This document shows, piece by piece, positions 8,415-18,027 of a DNA stretch of 64,000 nucleotides. Position numbers and translations under genes: made by a program. Position 1 is the first letter of the stretch; each line of letters opens with the position of its first letter. Source of the DNA: JANNSX01 sp963741525 (lineage in GTDB: Bacteria; Pseudomonadota; Alphaproteobacteria; Rhizobiales; Hyphomicrobiaceae); the NCBI GenBank assembly GCA_963741525.1, contig CAVUIW010000028.1, forward strand, positions 577,770-641,769. The letters are read 5' to 3'. The notes beneath the pieces were generated by a model that was not told where the DNA came from, searched no databases, and saw only the letters and a list, made by a program, of their open reading frames with translations.

Positions 8415-8915
8415 GTGAACGAGACTGTCACCGCTACCGAGAAAGCCGTCAAAGCCAAGCAGCTCTTGCTGGGCTTCATCGATCCGGCTTGGATCAACGC
8501 ACTGTCGCACCCGATGGTGATCTTTATCCTGGTCTTCGCTCTGGCCATCCTGTTTCTGGCCCGGACGGGGCTTTGGCGCGCCAAGCTGGATGAGCCGCAG
8601 GCCGCTGCCGCGATGCCCATCCCGTCGGCGACGAAGCCGATTGTCGCTGCCCGCATGCCGGTTGTGCCGCCGAGCCAGTCCGTGGCGCGGCCCGCCGACG
8701 AGCCCCTCTCCATAGTCAGTATGGGCGCTATCGAGGATCTGATCGCCCGCCAGCACGCCGAGACCGCCGACCGCGCCGACCGGGCGCTCGCCATTTCCGA
8801 AGAGGCGCTGCGCCTGCACGCTGCTGCTCTGGATGAACTCGCCCGGATGAACGATTCACTCGCGCGCCTCGTTCAGCAGGTGGACGGTGTCCAGGCGACG
8901 GCCGAGACGGTGTAG
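8415..8915 (+). CDS. Single-span membrane protein with C-terminal helical region, unknown function
   Basis: A 166-residue protein. I start it at the GTG at 8415, preceded by AAAGGGA; upstream in-frame codons fall inside the repeat. One strong transmembrane segment (PMVIFILVFALAILFLA, residues about 32-50) follows a short N-terminal region. A proline/alanine-rich linker comes next, then an amphipathic, probably coiled-coil tail (IEDLIARQHAETADRADRAL and beyond). No enzyme motif is seen. It lies downstream of the MttB gene and convergent with kup. The association with either is unproven. Confidence 0.6.
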   Translation: MNETVTATEKAVKAKQLLLGFIDPAWINALSHPMVIFILVFALAILFLARTGLWRAKLDEPQAAAAMPIPSATKPIVAARMPVVPPSQSVARPADEPLSIVSMGAIEDLIARQHAETADRADRALAISEEALRLHAAALDELARMNDSLARLVQQVDGVQATAETV

Positions 8916-8947
8916 AGCGCTACACCGATCCCGGCCAGTTACGATAT

Positions 8948-10870
8948 CTATAACGTAATCTGACTACCCACCTCGACGACGCGATCGGTCGGCAGGCGGA
9001 AGTAGTGGCTCGCATCGTCCGCGTTGCGGGCGAGGGCGATGAACAGCCGGTCGCGCCACGGCCACCGTTCGGCATTCCGAGGCAATTGCACCTGCCGCCG
9101 CGACAGGAAGAACGACGTCGACATGATGTCGAACTTCCATCCGAGCTTGCGCGCCTCGATCAGCATCTTGGGTACGTCCGGCGTCTCCATGTAGCCGCAG
9201 GTGAGAATCAGCCGCTTGAACCCGCCGCCAAGATCCTCGAGGTGCACTTTCTCCTCCGGCGCGACCACCGGAGAATCGCTGGTACGGACCGTCAGCACGG
9301 CATTGCTCTCGTGCAGCACCTTGAAGTGCTTGAGGCTGTGCAGCAGGGCGGTCGGCGCGCTTTCGGGATCGGACGTGAAGAACACGGCGGTGCCGGGAAC
9401 GCTCGCGGGCGGATGCGCGCCGAGATTGGCGACGAGGTCGCGGAGTGGCACTTCTGAGCGGCTCGTCTTCTCGTTGAGCTGCCGGGTGCCCGCTCGCCAG
9501 GTCCACATGACGGCGATGAGCACAAAGCCGAGCGCGAGCGGCACCCAGCCGCCTTCGACGACCTTCAGGGCATTGGCGCCGAGAAAGATGACGTCGATGG
9601 CGAGGAGCGGCCCCATGAGGGCGAGGCTCGCCCAGAGCGGCCAATTCCATACGCGCCAAATGACGAATATGGCCATCGCCGTCGTCACCACCATCGTGCC
9701 CGTGACGGCGATACCGTAGGCCGAGGACAGTGCCGAGGAAGAGCCGAACTGGACGACGAGCAGGAGCACGCCGGCGAGCAGCAGCCAATTCACCTGCGGC
9801 ATGTAGATTTGCCCTGCATGCGCTTCCGACGTGAAGCGGATCTGCATGCGCGGCAACAGGCCGAGCTGGATCGCCTGCTTCGTCAGTGAGTAGGCGCCCG
9901 TGATGACCGCCTGGCTCGCGATTATCGTGGCGGCGGTGGCGAGGGCGAGCATAGGCAGCAGCGCCCAATCCGGCACCATCAGAAAGAATGGGTTCTCGAT
10001 CGCGGCGGGATTGTTGAGGAGCAGCGCACCCTGGCCGAGATAGTTGAGGCCGAGGGCCGGCAGCACGATGACCATCCAGGCGGCCTGGATCGGCCGCTTG
10101 CCGAAATGGCCGAGGTCGGCATAGAGCGCCTCCGCGCCGGTAACGGCCAGGAACACGGCGCCGAGCGTCACGAGACCGATGATACCGTGGCTGCCTAGGA
10201 ACTGGATCGAGTGCCAGGGGTTGAGCGCGAAAAGGACGCCGGGATAGGTGCCGATCTGATAGAGGCCGGCGGCGGCGATGGCGGCGAACCATACGAGTGT
10301 GACCGGTCCGAAGAAACCCGCGATGCGGGCGGTTCCCTTCGACTGCACGAGAAACAGCGCGCAGAGGATCACGATGGTGATGGGCAATACAAAGGCATCG
10401 AGTTCCGGTGCGACGATCTTTAGGCCTTCGACGGCCGACAGGACCGAGATCGCCGGTGTGATGATGGCATCGCCATAGAAGAGGGCGGCGCCGATGATGC
10501 CGAGGATCGGGATCAGCACCATATTGCGGCCCATGGCGCGCTGGGCCAGTGCCATCAGGGACAGCGTTCCGCCCTCGCCCTTGTTGTCGGCGTTGAGCAG
10601 GATGAGCACGTATTTGACGGTGACGACGAGAATGAGCGCCCACAGGATCAGCGAGAGCACCCCCAGGATCAGGGGCTCGCTGATGGCACCGTCCTTGCGC
10701 ATGGCGGCAAGTGTCGCCTCGCGCACGGCATAGAGGGGGCTGGTGCCGATATCGCCGTAGACGACTCCGACCGAGCCGAGGGCGAGGACCCAGAAGGATG
10801 GCGGCCGGTGGCCGTAACGCTCAAATGCGGCGGCGTCTGATGCCTCCGCGGCGAGGGAGGGGGATGTCAT
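8948..10870 (-). CDS. kup: KUP family K+ uptake permease
   Basis: A 640-residue inner-membrane K+/H+ symporter of normal family length. The signature VVYGDIGTSPLYAVREA opens the first membrane domain and NADNKGEGGTLSLMALAQRA follows. About twelve spans occupy residues 30-450, and a cytoplasmic tail of about 150 residues closes the protein. The ATG at 10870 starts MTSPSLAAEAS; a further upstream in-frame ATG would add 23 unlikely residues. The gene stands alone, with its promoter expected in the 322-base gap to the right. Confidence 0.95.
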   Translation of the reverse strand: MTSPSLAAEASDAAAFERYGHRPPSFWVLALGSVGVVYGDIGTSPLYAVREATLAAMRKDGAISEPLILGVLSLILWALILVVTVKYVLILLNADNKGEGGTLSLMALAQRAMGRNMVLIPILGIIGAALFYGDAIITPAISVLSAVEGLKIVAPELDAFVLPITIVILCALFLVQSKGTARIAGFFGPVTLVWFAAIAAAGLYQIGTYPGVLFALNPWHSIQFLGSHGIIGLVTLGAVFLAVTGAEALYADLGHFGKRPIQAAWMVIVLPALGLNYLGQGALLLNNPAAIENPFFLMVPDWALLPMLALATAATIIASQAVITGAYSLTKQAIQLGLLPRMQIRFTSEAHAGQIYMPQVNWLLLAGVLLLVVQFGSSSALSSAYGIAVTGTMVVTTAMAIFVIWRVWNWPLWASLALMGPLLAIDVIFLGANALKVVEGGWVPLALGFVLIAVMWTWRAGTRQLNEKTSRSEVPLRDLVANLGAHPPASVPGTAVFFTSDPESAPTALLHSLKHFKVLHESNAVLTVRTSDSPVVAPEEKVHLEDLGGGFKRLILTCGYMETPDVPKMLIEARKLGWKFDIMSTSFFLSRRQVQLPRNAERWPWRDRLFIALARNADDASHYFRLPTDRVVEVGSQITL

Positions 10871-11192
10871 GGGTCGTCTCCGGTTGGTTCTGCTGCACTG
10901 CAGCGAGGGCGGGTGGTATGCGCCCACCCGGCCGGTCATGCACGCGCATTCGGAGCATGTCAGGAATGCCGTACAGGAAACGTCAGGAGGGCTGACGGGG
11001 TCCGGGCCGAGCTAAGTCGAGCTGAGTCCCAGGCTCAACTGCCGTCGACATTAAATAGCTGAAATATAGGTATTTTATTTAATCGGACGCAGGTATCGAC
11101 GCGGTGGAGCACGTGGCGCTCACCGGCGCGAGAAACGTCCGGCAGGCCTGGTTCCACTCGGCAATACTGCAATGCAACAAACGATAGGCTCG
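10871..11192. other. Intergenic region upstream of kup
   Basis: No gene is seen in these 322 bases. The main feature is an AT-rich island at about 11050-11086 (TTAAATAG, GAAATATAG, ATTTTATTTAA) within otherwise GC-rich sequence, the natural place for the kup promoter on the minus strand. I could not assign convincing -35/-10 boxes, and found no riboswitch-like fold by eye. Confidence 0.4.
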
Positions 11193-11804
11193 CTACGCCT
11201 TCTTCGCCGGCGGCTGTGGCAGGGCGGTGAAACCCTCCAGACCCTCGACGCGCCGGATCCATTTACGGACGCCGAGATAGCCGTCGAGCGGCATGCCGCC
11301 CTGGGGCGCCATGGCGACGTAAGGGTAGATTGCGACATCGGCGACCGACGGCTTGCCGGCGACGAGCCAATCCTCGGGCGTCAACCGCTGCTCGAGCAGC
11401 TTCAGCACCTTCTCGCCGATCGCCTTGCCGGCTTCGTAGTTGCCTTCGCGGATGCCGAGCTTGATGGCACGCGGGATGGCGAGGCCGTGGAATACCTCGT
11501 TGGAGGAAACCGCCAGCCACTGTTGCACCTTGCCCATGCCCTTCGGGCTCTTGGGATACCATTTGCCCTGGCCGTACTTGCTCGAGAGGTAGACGAGGAT
11601 GGCAGCCGAGTCGCGGATCAGCACGCCGTTGTCGTCGAGGACGGGAATGTTGCCGAGCGGATTGACCTCGAGGAAGTCCGCCTGCTTCTGCTCGCCAGCA
11701 GCCAAATCGACCGGCACCTTCTCGTACGAAAGTCCCAGCAGCGACAGCATCAGCCGCGCCTTGTAGCAGTTGCCAGAGCGCTCGATGTCGTAGAGCTTGA
11801 TCAT
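11193..11804 (-). CDS. Glutathione S-transferase family protein
   Basis: A 203-residue cytosolic GST. The N-terminal thioredoxin-like half holds the conserved NPLGNIPVLDDNGVLIRDSA (cis-Pro and the glutathione-contacting residues D/S). The helical half ends with the family motif KPSVADVAIYPYV. S10 in DIERSGNCYKAR is the likely catalytic position. The gene follows ubiB on the same strand after 36 bases and may be co-transcribed with ubiE-ubiB. The substrate is unknown. Confidence 0.85.
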   Translation of the reverse strand: MIKLYDIERSGNCYKARLMLSLLGLSYEKVPVDLAAGEQKQADFLEVNPLGNIPVLDDNGVLIRDSAAILVYLSSKYGQGKWYPKSPKGMGKVQQWLAVSSNEVFHGLAIPRAIKLGIREGNYEAGKAIGEKVLKLLEQRLTPEDWLVAGKPSVADVAIYPYVAMAPQGGMPLDGYLGVRKWIRRVEGLEGFTALPQPPAKKA

Positions 11805-11840
11805 GGGGGCGGTTTCCTCGGTGGGGCGTCTTTGCCGGGA

Positions 11841-13442
11841 CTATAGGACAGCCGCAGCGAGAAGCGCCAGTAGGGCCAGCGCGCCGATCCAGAGCGCGAC
11901 CCGGCCCGAGCGCGTATGGCGCGCCTCCTCGGCGGCGAGGCGGCGGATGGTGTCATCTTCCAGACGGATGCCGGACTCGGCCATGGCGGCGAACGCGCCG
12001 GCCGCGCGCTCGGCCTGGAGCAGGATGCGGGGAAGCTCGCTGGCGAAGGTGCCGAGCTGGCCCGCCCCTTCGCGCGCTTCGGCCAACCGGCCTTCGAGGC
12101 CGAGCTCCTTCTCCATCCAGGCTTTCACGATGGGCTCGGCCGCCGTCCAGATGTTGACGGTCGGATCGAGATGGCGGGCGACACCTTCAACGACCACCAT
12201 GGTCTTCTGCAGCAGGATCAGCTCCGGCCGGGTCTCCATGTCGAAGACGTCGGTGTAGGCGAAAAGCTGGCCCAGCAGATGGCCCATCGAAATCTCTTCC
12301 GCCGGCCGGCCGTTGAGCGGTTCGCCGATGGCGCGCAGCGCCTGCGCGAAGACCTCGACCGAATGGTGCGAGGGCACATAGCCCGCCGCGAAATGCGCCT
12401 CGGCGGCGCGGCGATAGTCGCGGGCGATGAAACCGTAGAGGATTTCCGCGAGGAACCGCCGCTCCTTCGCCGAGAGCCGACCCATGATGCCGAAATCGAC
12501 GGCCACCACCTTGCCTTGCGCGTCGACGAATAGATTCCCCTGATGCATGTCGGCATGGAAGAAGCCGTCGCGCATGGCATGGCGGAGGAACGAGCGGATG
12601 ACTGTCTCGCCGATCTCCTTGATATCGTAGCCGGCGGCTTCGAGCGCCGCCTTGTCGGCGATCTGAATGCCGTCGATCCATTCGGTGGTGAGCACGCCCT
12701 TGGCGGTTCGCTGCCAATCGACGGCGGGAACGCGGAAGCCCGGATCGTCCTTAGTGTTCTCGGCCATCTCTGAGATGGCGGCGGCTTCCAGTCTGAGATC
12801 GATCTCGAGCTGCATGGAGCGCTCGAGCGTCTCGACGACGGCGCGTGGGCGAAGACGCCGAATGGGCGGCGCGTAGCGCTCGATCTGACGGGCGGCGAAT
12901 TGAAAGCTCGCGAGATCAGCGGCGAAGCGGCGCTCGATGCCGGGGCGGAGAATCTTCACTGCGACAGTGCGCTCCGCGCCGTCCAGCTCCTGAACGGTCG
13001 CCTTGTGCACTTGTGCAATCGATGCGGCCGCGACCGGCGGGCCGAGGTGCATATAAAGCTTCGCAACCGGCACACCAAAGGCCGTCTCGACGGCCGCACG
13101 CGCTTGCGCTTCCGGGAACGGCGCCATCTTGTCTTGCAGGATTTTCAAGTCGCCCGCGAGTTCCGCGCCGACGAGATCGGGGCGTGCCGCGAAGAACTGC
13201 CCGGCCTTGATGTAGCTGGGGCCCAGCTCCGTCAGCGCGGCGGCGATCCGGCTCTCGCCCGGCCGGCGGCGCGGGGTGCCGCGGAACGGCCAGGTCAGGA
13301 CGTTGATGGTGGAGGCGACCCATCGTCCGATGCGCATAGGCGCCGGCACGGGTGTGCCTTTGGGGATGAAGCGCACCCCATGCTCGGCGAAGACGAGGCC
13401 GGCGCGGGCGAGGCGCAGGATGTGCGAAAGGGCTCCCGGCAT
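11841..13442 (-). CDS. ubiB: Ubiquinone biosynthesis ABC1/ADCK-like protein UbiB
   Basis: A 533-residue atypical protein-kinase-like protein needed for ubiquinone synthesis at the inner membrane. The family-specific KxGQ motif is present (YIKAGQFFAARPDLVG), as are the invariant VAVKIL lysine region, the catalytic HADMHQGNLF and the metal-binding VAVDFGIMGRL. A C-terminal hydrophobic segment (VALWIGALALLALLAAAVL) anchors the protein. The ATG follows the reconstructed ubiE stop codon (TGAATG) without a gap, the classic alphaproteobacterial ubiE-ubiB order. Confidence 0.95.
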   Translation of the reverse strand: MPGALSHILRLARAGLVFAEHGVRFIPKGTPVPAPMRIGRWVASTINVLTWPFRGTPRRRPGESRIAAALTELGPSYIKAGQFFAARPDLVGAELAGDLKILQDKMAPFPEAQARAAVETAFGVPVAKLYMHLGPPVAAASIAQVHKATVQELDGAERTVAVKILRPGIERRFAADLASFQFAARQIERYAPPIRRLRPRAVVETLERSMQLEIDLRLEAAAISEMAENTKDDPGFRVPAVDWQRTAKGVLTTEWIDGIQIADKAALEAAGYDIKEIGETVIRSFLRHAMRDGFFHADMHQGNLFVDAQGKVVAVDFGIMGRLSAKERRFLAEILYGFIARDYRRAAEAHFAAGYVPSHHSVEVFAQALRAIGEPLNGRPAEEISMGHLLGQLFAYTDVFDMETRPELILLQKTMVVVEGVARHLDPTVNIWTAAEPIVKAWMEKELGLEGRLAEAREGAGQLGTFASELPRILLQAERAAGAFAAMAESGIRLEDDTIRRLAAEEARHTRSGRVALWIGALALLALLAAAVL

Positions 13443-14217
13443 TCAGATTCGCCAGCCGGAATGCAAGCGCCGCGATGCCGCCGGCGAGATTGCGGTACTG
13501 CACACGCTCGAAACCGGCCGCCGCGATCATCGCCTTGAACTGCTCCTGCTTGGGGAACCGCCGGATGCTCTCGACGAGATAGCGGTAGCTCGCCTCGTCG
13601 CTGGCCACGAGCTTGCCGAGCCGCGGGATCGCCTGAAAGGACCACGCATCGTAAAGGTTATCGAGGAGGGGCACCTGCACCTGCGAGAATTCCAGACACA
13701 GAAACCGGCCGCCCGGCTTCAGCACGCGGAAGGCTTCTTTCAGCGCCACGTCGATGTGGGTGACGTTTCTTATGCCGAAGGCGATCGTGTAGGCATCCTG
13801 CGATCGGTCCGGAAACGGCAACGTCTCGGCGTTCCCCTCGACGAAGGTCATACGCTCGCCTTCCGGCAGCTTCGCCAGCCGCCGCCGGCCGGCCTCCAGC
13901 ATCTCACTCGAGATGTCGCAGATGATCGAGCGGGCATTGGGCCCCGCCGCCCGCATGACGCGGAGCGCGATATCGCCGGTGCCACCCGCCACATCGAGGT
14001 GATGCCAGGGCGCGGCCGAGCGCGGTGGCATCAGCCAGTTGACGAGGTCGTTCTTCCAGAGCCGATGCAACCCGCCCGACATGACGTCGTTCATCACGTC
14101 GTAGCGATCGGCGACGCGGGCGAAGACCTCATTGACGAGGCCCTGGCGCTCGTCCTCGGCAACCGACTTGAAACCGAAATCGGCGGCGCCGCCGCTGTTC
14201 TGATGGGAGGAGGTCAT
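13443..14217 (-). CDS. ubiE: Ubiquinone/menaquinone C-methyltransferase, frameshifted in last codons
   Basis: SAM-dependent methyltransferase of the ubiquinone pathway. Motif I (HHLDVAGGTGDIALRVM), DISSEMLEAGRRRL and NAETLPFPDRSQDAYTIAFG are typical, as is VLKPGGRFLCLEFSQV. One extra T near 13463 shifts the frame after GGIAAL. Removing it restores the family ending LHSGWRI and a TGA immediately before ubiB. As written, the frame instead runs on into ubiB to give a 433-residue chimera, which I regard as an artefact. The corrected product is 257 residues, the usual length. Confidence 0.9.
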
Positions 14218-14316
14218 GGCGGGAGGAGAGTAGAGTGAGTTGCCGGTCTCGGAAAGCGCCGACGCGCACTTTCTCGTAGGTTGGTTTCAGATCCGTAGAC
14301 GGCTTTAGGTGAGGGT

Positions 14317-14784
14317 CTACCTCTCCTCGCTCGAGGCCGCGCCGATTTTCTCGACCACGAGCTCGACCTCGATCGTTCCCGCCTTCTCGAAGGTGAGTGT
14401 CGCCTTAACCGTCGAATCCTGGACGAAGGACTGCTTGAGTTTCGTCAACATGCCATGGATGCCGCCGGGTTTCAGCGCGACGGTCGCGCCGGGTGGGATC
14501 TCGACGCCGCCCTCGATCCGGCGCATCTGCATGACGTCGCCATCCATTTTCGTCTCGTGGATTTCGCCTCCCTCCGCCGCCGGCGAGCTGATGGCGACAA
14601 GCCGGTCGGACTCTTCCCCCGTGTTGACGATCTCAACATAGACCACGGCGACTGCGGCACCAGGCGGTGTCGCACGCGTCCAGGGGTGATGCAGGTCGAT
14701 GCTGCCGGCCTCGTACCGGTGTGCGGCGGCGGGGACGGCCAAAATGGCCAGCAGAAGTGCTGCGAGCGGCTTGAGCTTTTTCAT
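14317..14784 (-). CDS. Periplasmic copper chaperone, PCu(A)C family
   Basis: A 155-residue exported protein with signal peptide MKKLKPLAALLLAILAVPAA. The copper-binding pattern of the PCu(A)C family (H...M...H-x-M) is present: HETKMDGDVMQM, then KPGGIHGML. Members deliver Cu(I) to the CuA or CuB site of cytochrome c oxidase. The ATG at 14784 starts directly at the signal peptide. The gene is divergent from the histidine phosphatase at 14913 and lies between ubiE and mutM, which are adjacent in many relatives. Confidence 0.88.
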   Translation of the reverse strand: MKKLKPLAALLLAILAVPAAAHRYEAGSIDLHHPWTRATPPGAAVAVVYVEIVNTGEESDRLVAISSPAAEGGEIHETKMDGDVMQMRRIEGGVEIPPGATVALKPGGIHGMLTKLKQSFVQDSTVKATLTFEKAGTIEVELVVEKIGAASSEER

Positions 14785-14912
14785 GTCCGGACCCTCGGGC
14801 CGCCGGTGGTCAGTGGCAAGCCCGCCAGCCGCCGCAGCCCTCGGCCCGATTGCCGCATATGGAGCTGGCACACCGTTCCTGCTATCAGGCCTCTCGACCC
14901 ATCGGGAGCGAC

Positions 14913-15473
14913 ATGACGAAAACCATACACCTCATCCGCCACGGCCAGTCGACCTGGAACGCGCACTACGCGGCCTTCGGCGAGGATCCGCTGCATTTCG
15001 ATGCGCGGCTGACCGAGCTCGGTCACACCCAGGTCGAGGCGCGCCGGGCGGAACTTGCAAAAGAACGCTACGACCTCATCGTCACCTCGCCGCTGACGCG
15101 GGCCATCCAGACGACGCTCGGCGTCTTCGCGCCGCATTTGGAGCGGACGCCGGTCTTCGTCGAGCCGTTGCATCGCGAGCGGCTGGAGAGCAGCTGCGAT
15201 GTCGGGCGGCCTGCGTCCGTGCTGGCCGGCGAGTTTCCGCATCTCGCCTTCCATCATCTCGACGAGGAATGGTGGCCGAACGGTTGCACCGCCGATCATC
15301 GCGGCATTCGCTTCGAGCCTGACGAGCAGTTCAAGAAGCGCGTGCGCACATTTCACCACTGGCTGGCCGGGCGGCCCGAGCAACGGATCGCCGTTGTCGG
15401 CCATGGCACCTTCTTCTTCCACCTAGCTGGCCGCGATTTTGCCAATTGCGAGTTGGCGCCGTTCGAGGTGTGA
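14913..15473 (+). CDS. Histidine phosphatase / phosphoglycerate mutase-like protein
   Basis: A 186-residue cytosolic protein of the histidine phosphatase superfamily. The phospho-acceptor motif LIRHGQSTWN is at the N-terminus, and the second catalytic His appears in AVVGHGTFFFHLAG. The segment ERLESSCDVGRP is typical of the PGM-like branch with small-molecule or unknown substrates rather than glycolytic dPGM. The ATG at 14913 was chosen over an in-frame TTG 63 bases upstream because the conserved sheet strand begins at once. It is followed nine bases later by mutM and is probably co-transcribed. Confidence 0.85.
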   Translation: MTKTIHLIRHGQSTWNAHYAAFGEDPLHFDARLTELGHTQVEARRAELAKERYDLIVTSPLTRAIQTTLGVFAPHLERTPVFVEPLHRERLESSCDVGRPASVLAGEFPHLAFHHLDEEWWPNGCTADHRGIRFEPDEQFKKRVRTFHHWLAGRPEQRIAVVGHGTFFFHLAGRDFANCELAPFEV

Positions 15474-15482
15474 TCGCATCCC

Positions 15483-16367
15483 ATGCCTGAGCTTCCCGAG
15501 GTCGAGACAGTGATGCGGGGGCTTTCGGCCGTGCTCGAGGGCGTGCGGATCACAAGGGTCGAGCAGCGGCGGCCGGACCTGAGATTTCCGCTGCCGGAGC
15601 GTTTCCCGGAGCGGCTCAAGGGCCGCCGCATCGAGCGCATGGGGCGGCGCGCCAAATACATCCTCGCCCACCTCGACCAGGACGAGGTGCTCGCCATGCA
15701 TCTCGGTATGACAGGGCGGTTCACGATCACGCCGCCCAAGGCGAAATCGAAGATGCCCGGCGACTTCACTCACGAGGCCGGCGGCGATCCCAAGCACGAT
15801 CACATCGTTTTTCACATGGCGAGCGGGGCGATCGTGACGTTCAACGATGCGCGACGCTTCGGCTACATGGACCTCGTTCCCGCCGCCGGGCTCGATACCC
15901 ACAAGCAATTCCTAGGGCTTGGCCCGGAGCCGTTGTCGAATGCCTTTAATGCTGAAACACTCGCCGAGGCTGCTTACGGCCGCAAGGTCGACCTCAAGGC
16001 GCTGCTGCTCGACCAGCGTGTGGTCGCCGGGCTCGGCAACATCTATGTTGTGGAGGCGCTCTATCGGGTAGGGCTCAAGCCATCGGCCCCGGCATCTCGC
16101 CTTTCCGATCGTCGCGGCAGACCGGCGCCGAAGACCGAGACGCTCGTCGCCGCCATCCGCGACATCCTCAACGAGGCGATCGCCGCCGGTGGCTCGAGCT
16201 TGCGCGACTATCGCCACACCGACGGCGAACTCGGCTACTTTCAGAAAGCGCACCAAGTCTATGACCGCGAAGGCGAGCCCTGCCTTCGCGACGGTTGCGG
16301 CGGGGTCATCCGGCGCACCGTCCAGTCCGGCCGCTCGAGCTTCCATTGCCCGAGATGCCAGCGGTAG
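15483..16367 (+). CDS. mutM: Formamidopyrimidine-DNA glycosylase (Fpg)
   Basis: A 294-residue bifunctional DNA glycosylase/AP lyase that removes 8-oxoguanine. The catalytic Pro-Glu start MPELPEVETV is intact. The zinc-less core contains MHLGMTGRF, and DQRVVAGLGNIYVVEALYR is the helix-two-turn-helix. The C-terminal zinc finger has four cysteines (CLRDGCGG, then FHCPRCQR). A roughly 25-residue loop around residues 82-106 (PPKAKSKMPGDF) is common in alphaproteobacterial MutM. The gene faces away from ubiE, as usual in this class. Confidence 0.97.
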   Translation: MPELPEVETVMRGLSAVLEGVRITRVEQRRPDLRFPLPERFPERLKGRRIERMGRRAKYILAHLDQDEVLAMHLGMTGRFTITPPKAKSKMPGDFTHEAGGDPKHDHIVFHMASGAIVTFNDARRFGYMDLVPAAGLDTHKQFLGLGPEPLSNAFNAETLAEAAYGRKVDLKALLLDQRVVAGLGNIYVVEALYRVGLKPSAPASRLSDRRGRPAPKTETLVAAIRDILNEAIAAGGSSLRDYRHTDGELGYFQKAHQVYDREGEPCLRDGCGGVIRRTVQSGRSSFHCPRCQR

Positions 16368-16465
16368 TTCCGAGAATCGAAATCAGAGCGTCGAAAAGAA
16401 CTAGGTTCCCAAAGCAGCCGTCCCATCGCATTGTCTTGGCTTCCGGCCACCGACGAGAGGCATCC

Positions 16466-17920
16466 ATGATCCGCACCGGCAAGCAGTACATCGACAGTAT
16501 CCGCGACGGCCGTGAGGTCTACATCAACGGTGAGCGCGTCAAGGACGTGCCCTCGCATCCGATGCTGAAGCCGCTTGTCGATATCCGTGCCCGCATCTAC
16601 GACATGGCGCACGAGAAGAAGACGCAAGAGGTCATGACCTACGAGGAGAAGGGCGAGCGCTATGCCATCGGCCTCAAGCTCCCGTTCACGCAAGAGGATT
16701 GGCACGCCAAACGCAAATCCATCGATGCCGTCATGTGGGACATCGGCGGCGTCGTCACCCGCGTCGGCGATGAGACGATCGGTGAGATGTGGTCGCTGTG
16801 GGACGGCAAGGACATCCTCGACGAGATAGATCCGCGCTTTGCCAAGAACATCGAGACGCACATCCACAAGGCGATCGCCGATGATCCCTTCCACGTTTCG
16901 GCCAACACCGATCCAAAGGGCGATCGCTCCAAGCGGCCACAGGACCAGGACCCGGATTTTCTCGTCCACGTCGTCAAGGAGACGGATGCAGGCATTGTCA
17001 TCCGCGGCGCCAAATACGAGACGGCGGCGGCCTATGCCAACCAGGCGTTCCTGAAGCCCACCATCGCCAACTGGGGTGACGCCAAACTCTCGGACTATGC
17101 GTTGGGCTGCATCGTCAAGATGAACGCGCCGGGCGTGCGCCACATCTGCCGGACGGGCTTCACTGGCCGCGCCGATCCACGCGACTATCCCCTCGCCAAT
17201 CGCTTCGACGAGGTCGACACGCTGATGATCCTCGACAACGTCCTCATCCCCTGGGAGGACGTGCTCTTCTATCAGCACACGAAGGCCGCCGCATTCATCC
17301 GCCAGACATTGCACCGTTACTCGGCCTATCCCTTCGTCTACCGGACCCTCGTCGTCGCCGACATGCTGATCGGCGCGGCCATGTGGAACGCCAAGCAGAC
17401 CGGCCTCGACAAGCAACAGGCGGTGCAGGAGAAGCTCGCCGAGCTCGCCGTCTGGCGCGAGGGCATCAACGCCCATCTGACGGCGGCCATCGCGGTCGCC
17501 GAGAAGAGCCCGAACGGACTCGTGATGCCGAACCAGTCGATGCTGATGACCGGCCGCGTGCACGCGATGACGAACCTGCCGCGCATGATGCACATCGCCC
17601 GCGAGCTGTGCGGCGGCCAGATCTGCGTCACGCCGGACGCCGCGACGTTCGAGGCGCCGGAGACGAAGCCCTGGCTCGACAAATACTACACCATCAACGA
17701 GGAGTGGGTGGCCGACGACCGCCGCAAGCTCTTGGCCTTCGCGCGCGATCTGGTGAACTCAGACTATGCAGGTCACCGCCTGACCTTCCAGCTGTTCGCC
17801 CAGTCGCCGCCGTTTGCGCATCTGGCGGCGGTGTACCGGACGTTCGATTGGAACAATGCGCTGAAGTTCACGCAGAAGGCGGCGGGCCTGAGTGATAAGG
17901 TGTGGGGGGCGCAGAAATAG
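16466..17920 (+). CDS. 4-hydroxyphenylacetate 3-monooxygenase family oxygenase (HpaB-like)
   Basis: A 484-residue FADH2-dependent flavin monooxygenase of the HpaB family. It starts with MIRTGKQYIDSIRDGREVYI, the typical N-terminus, and holds the flavin-site segment GVRHICRTGFTGRADPRDYPL followed by FDEVDTLMILDNVLIPWEDV. The family hydroxylates phenolic or related aromatic rings; the substrate here is unknown. A flavin reductase gene follows after about 107 bases and would supply reduced flavin. I chose the ATG at 16466 because the upstream extension overlaps mutM and is not conserved. Confidence 0.88.
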   Translation: MIRTGKQYIDSIRDGREVYINGERVKDVPSHPMLKPLVDIRARIYDMAHEKKTQEVMTYEEKGERYAIGLKLPFTQEDWHAKRKSIDAVMWDIGGVVTRVGDETIGEMWSLWDGKDILDEIDPRFAKNIETHIHKAIADDPFHVSANTDPKGDRSKRPQDQDPDFLVHVVKETDAGIVIRGAKYETAAAYANQAFLKPTIANWGDAKLSDYALGCIVKMNAPGVRHICRTGFTGRADPRDYPLANRFDEVDTLMILDNVLIPWEDVLFYQHTKAAAFIRQTLHRYSAYPFVYRTLVVADMLIGAAMWNAKQTGLDKQQAVQEKLAELAVWREGINAHLTAAIAVAEKSPNGLVMPNQSMLMTGRVHAMTNLPRMMHIARELCGGQICVTPDAATFEAPETKPWLDKYYTINEEWVADDRRKLLAFARDLVNSDYAGHRLTFQLFAQSPPFAHLAAVYRTFDWNNALKFTQKAAGLSDKVWGAQK

Positions 17921-17999
17921 GGGCGACCGCCGGTCGCTCGCTCTTTTTGTCCATCCCAATCGTCGCGCGTAGGGTTAGCCGGGCGACCACCGGTCGCCC
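17921..17999. repeat. Two copies of a GGTCGC palindrome
   Basis: Copy 1 at 17921-17939 has arms GCGACC and GGTCGC. Copy 2 at 17981-17999 has perfect eight-base arms GGGCGACC and GGTCGCCC around ACC. They fill the gap between the HpaB-like gene and the flavin reductase gene and look like a REP-type pair; copy 2 could also act as a transcript hairpin. Confidence 0.7.
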
Positions 18000-18027
18000 A
18001 TGTGATTGCGTTCCCTGGAGCCCGGCC

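Noticed and set aside
12916..14217. A 433-residue continuous reading frame that looks like a UbiE-UbiB fusion
   Set aside because: The C-terminal part is read in the wrong frame of ubiB. One extra T near 13463 explains it, and correction gives a normal UbiE end and the usual TGAATG junction.
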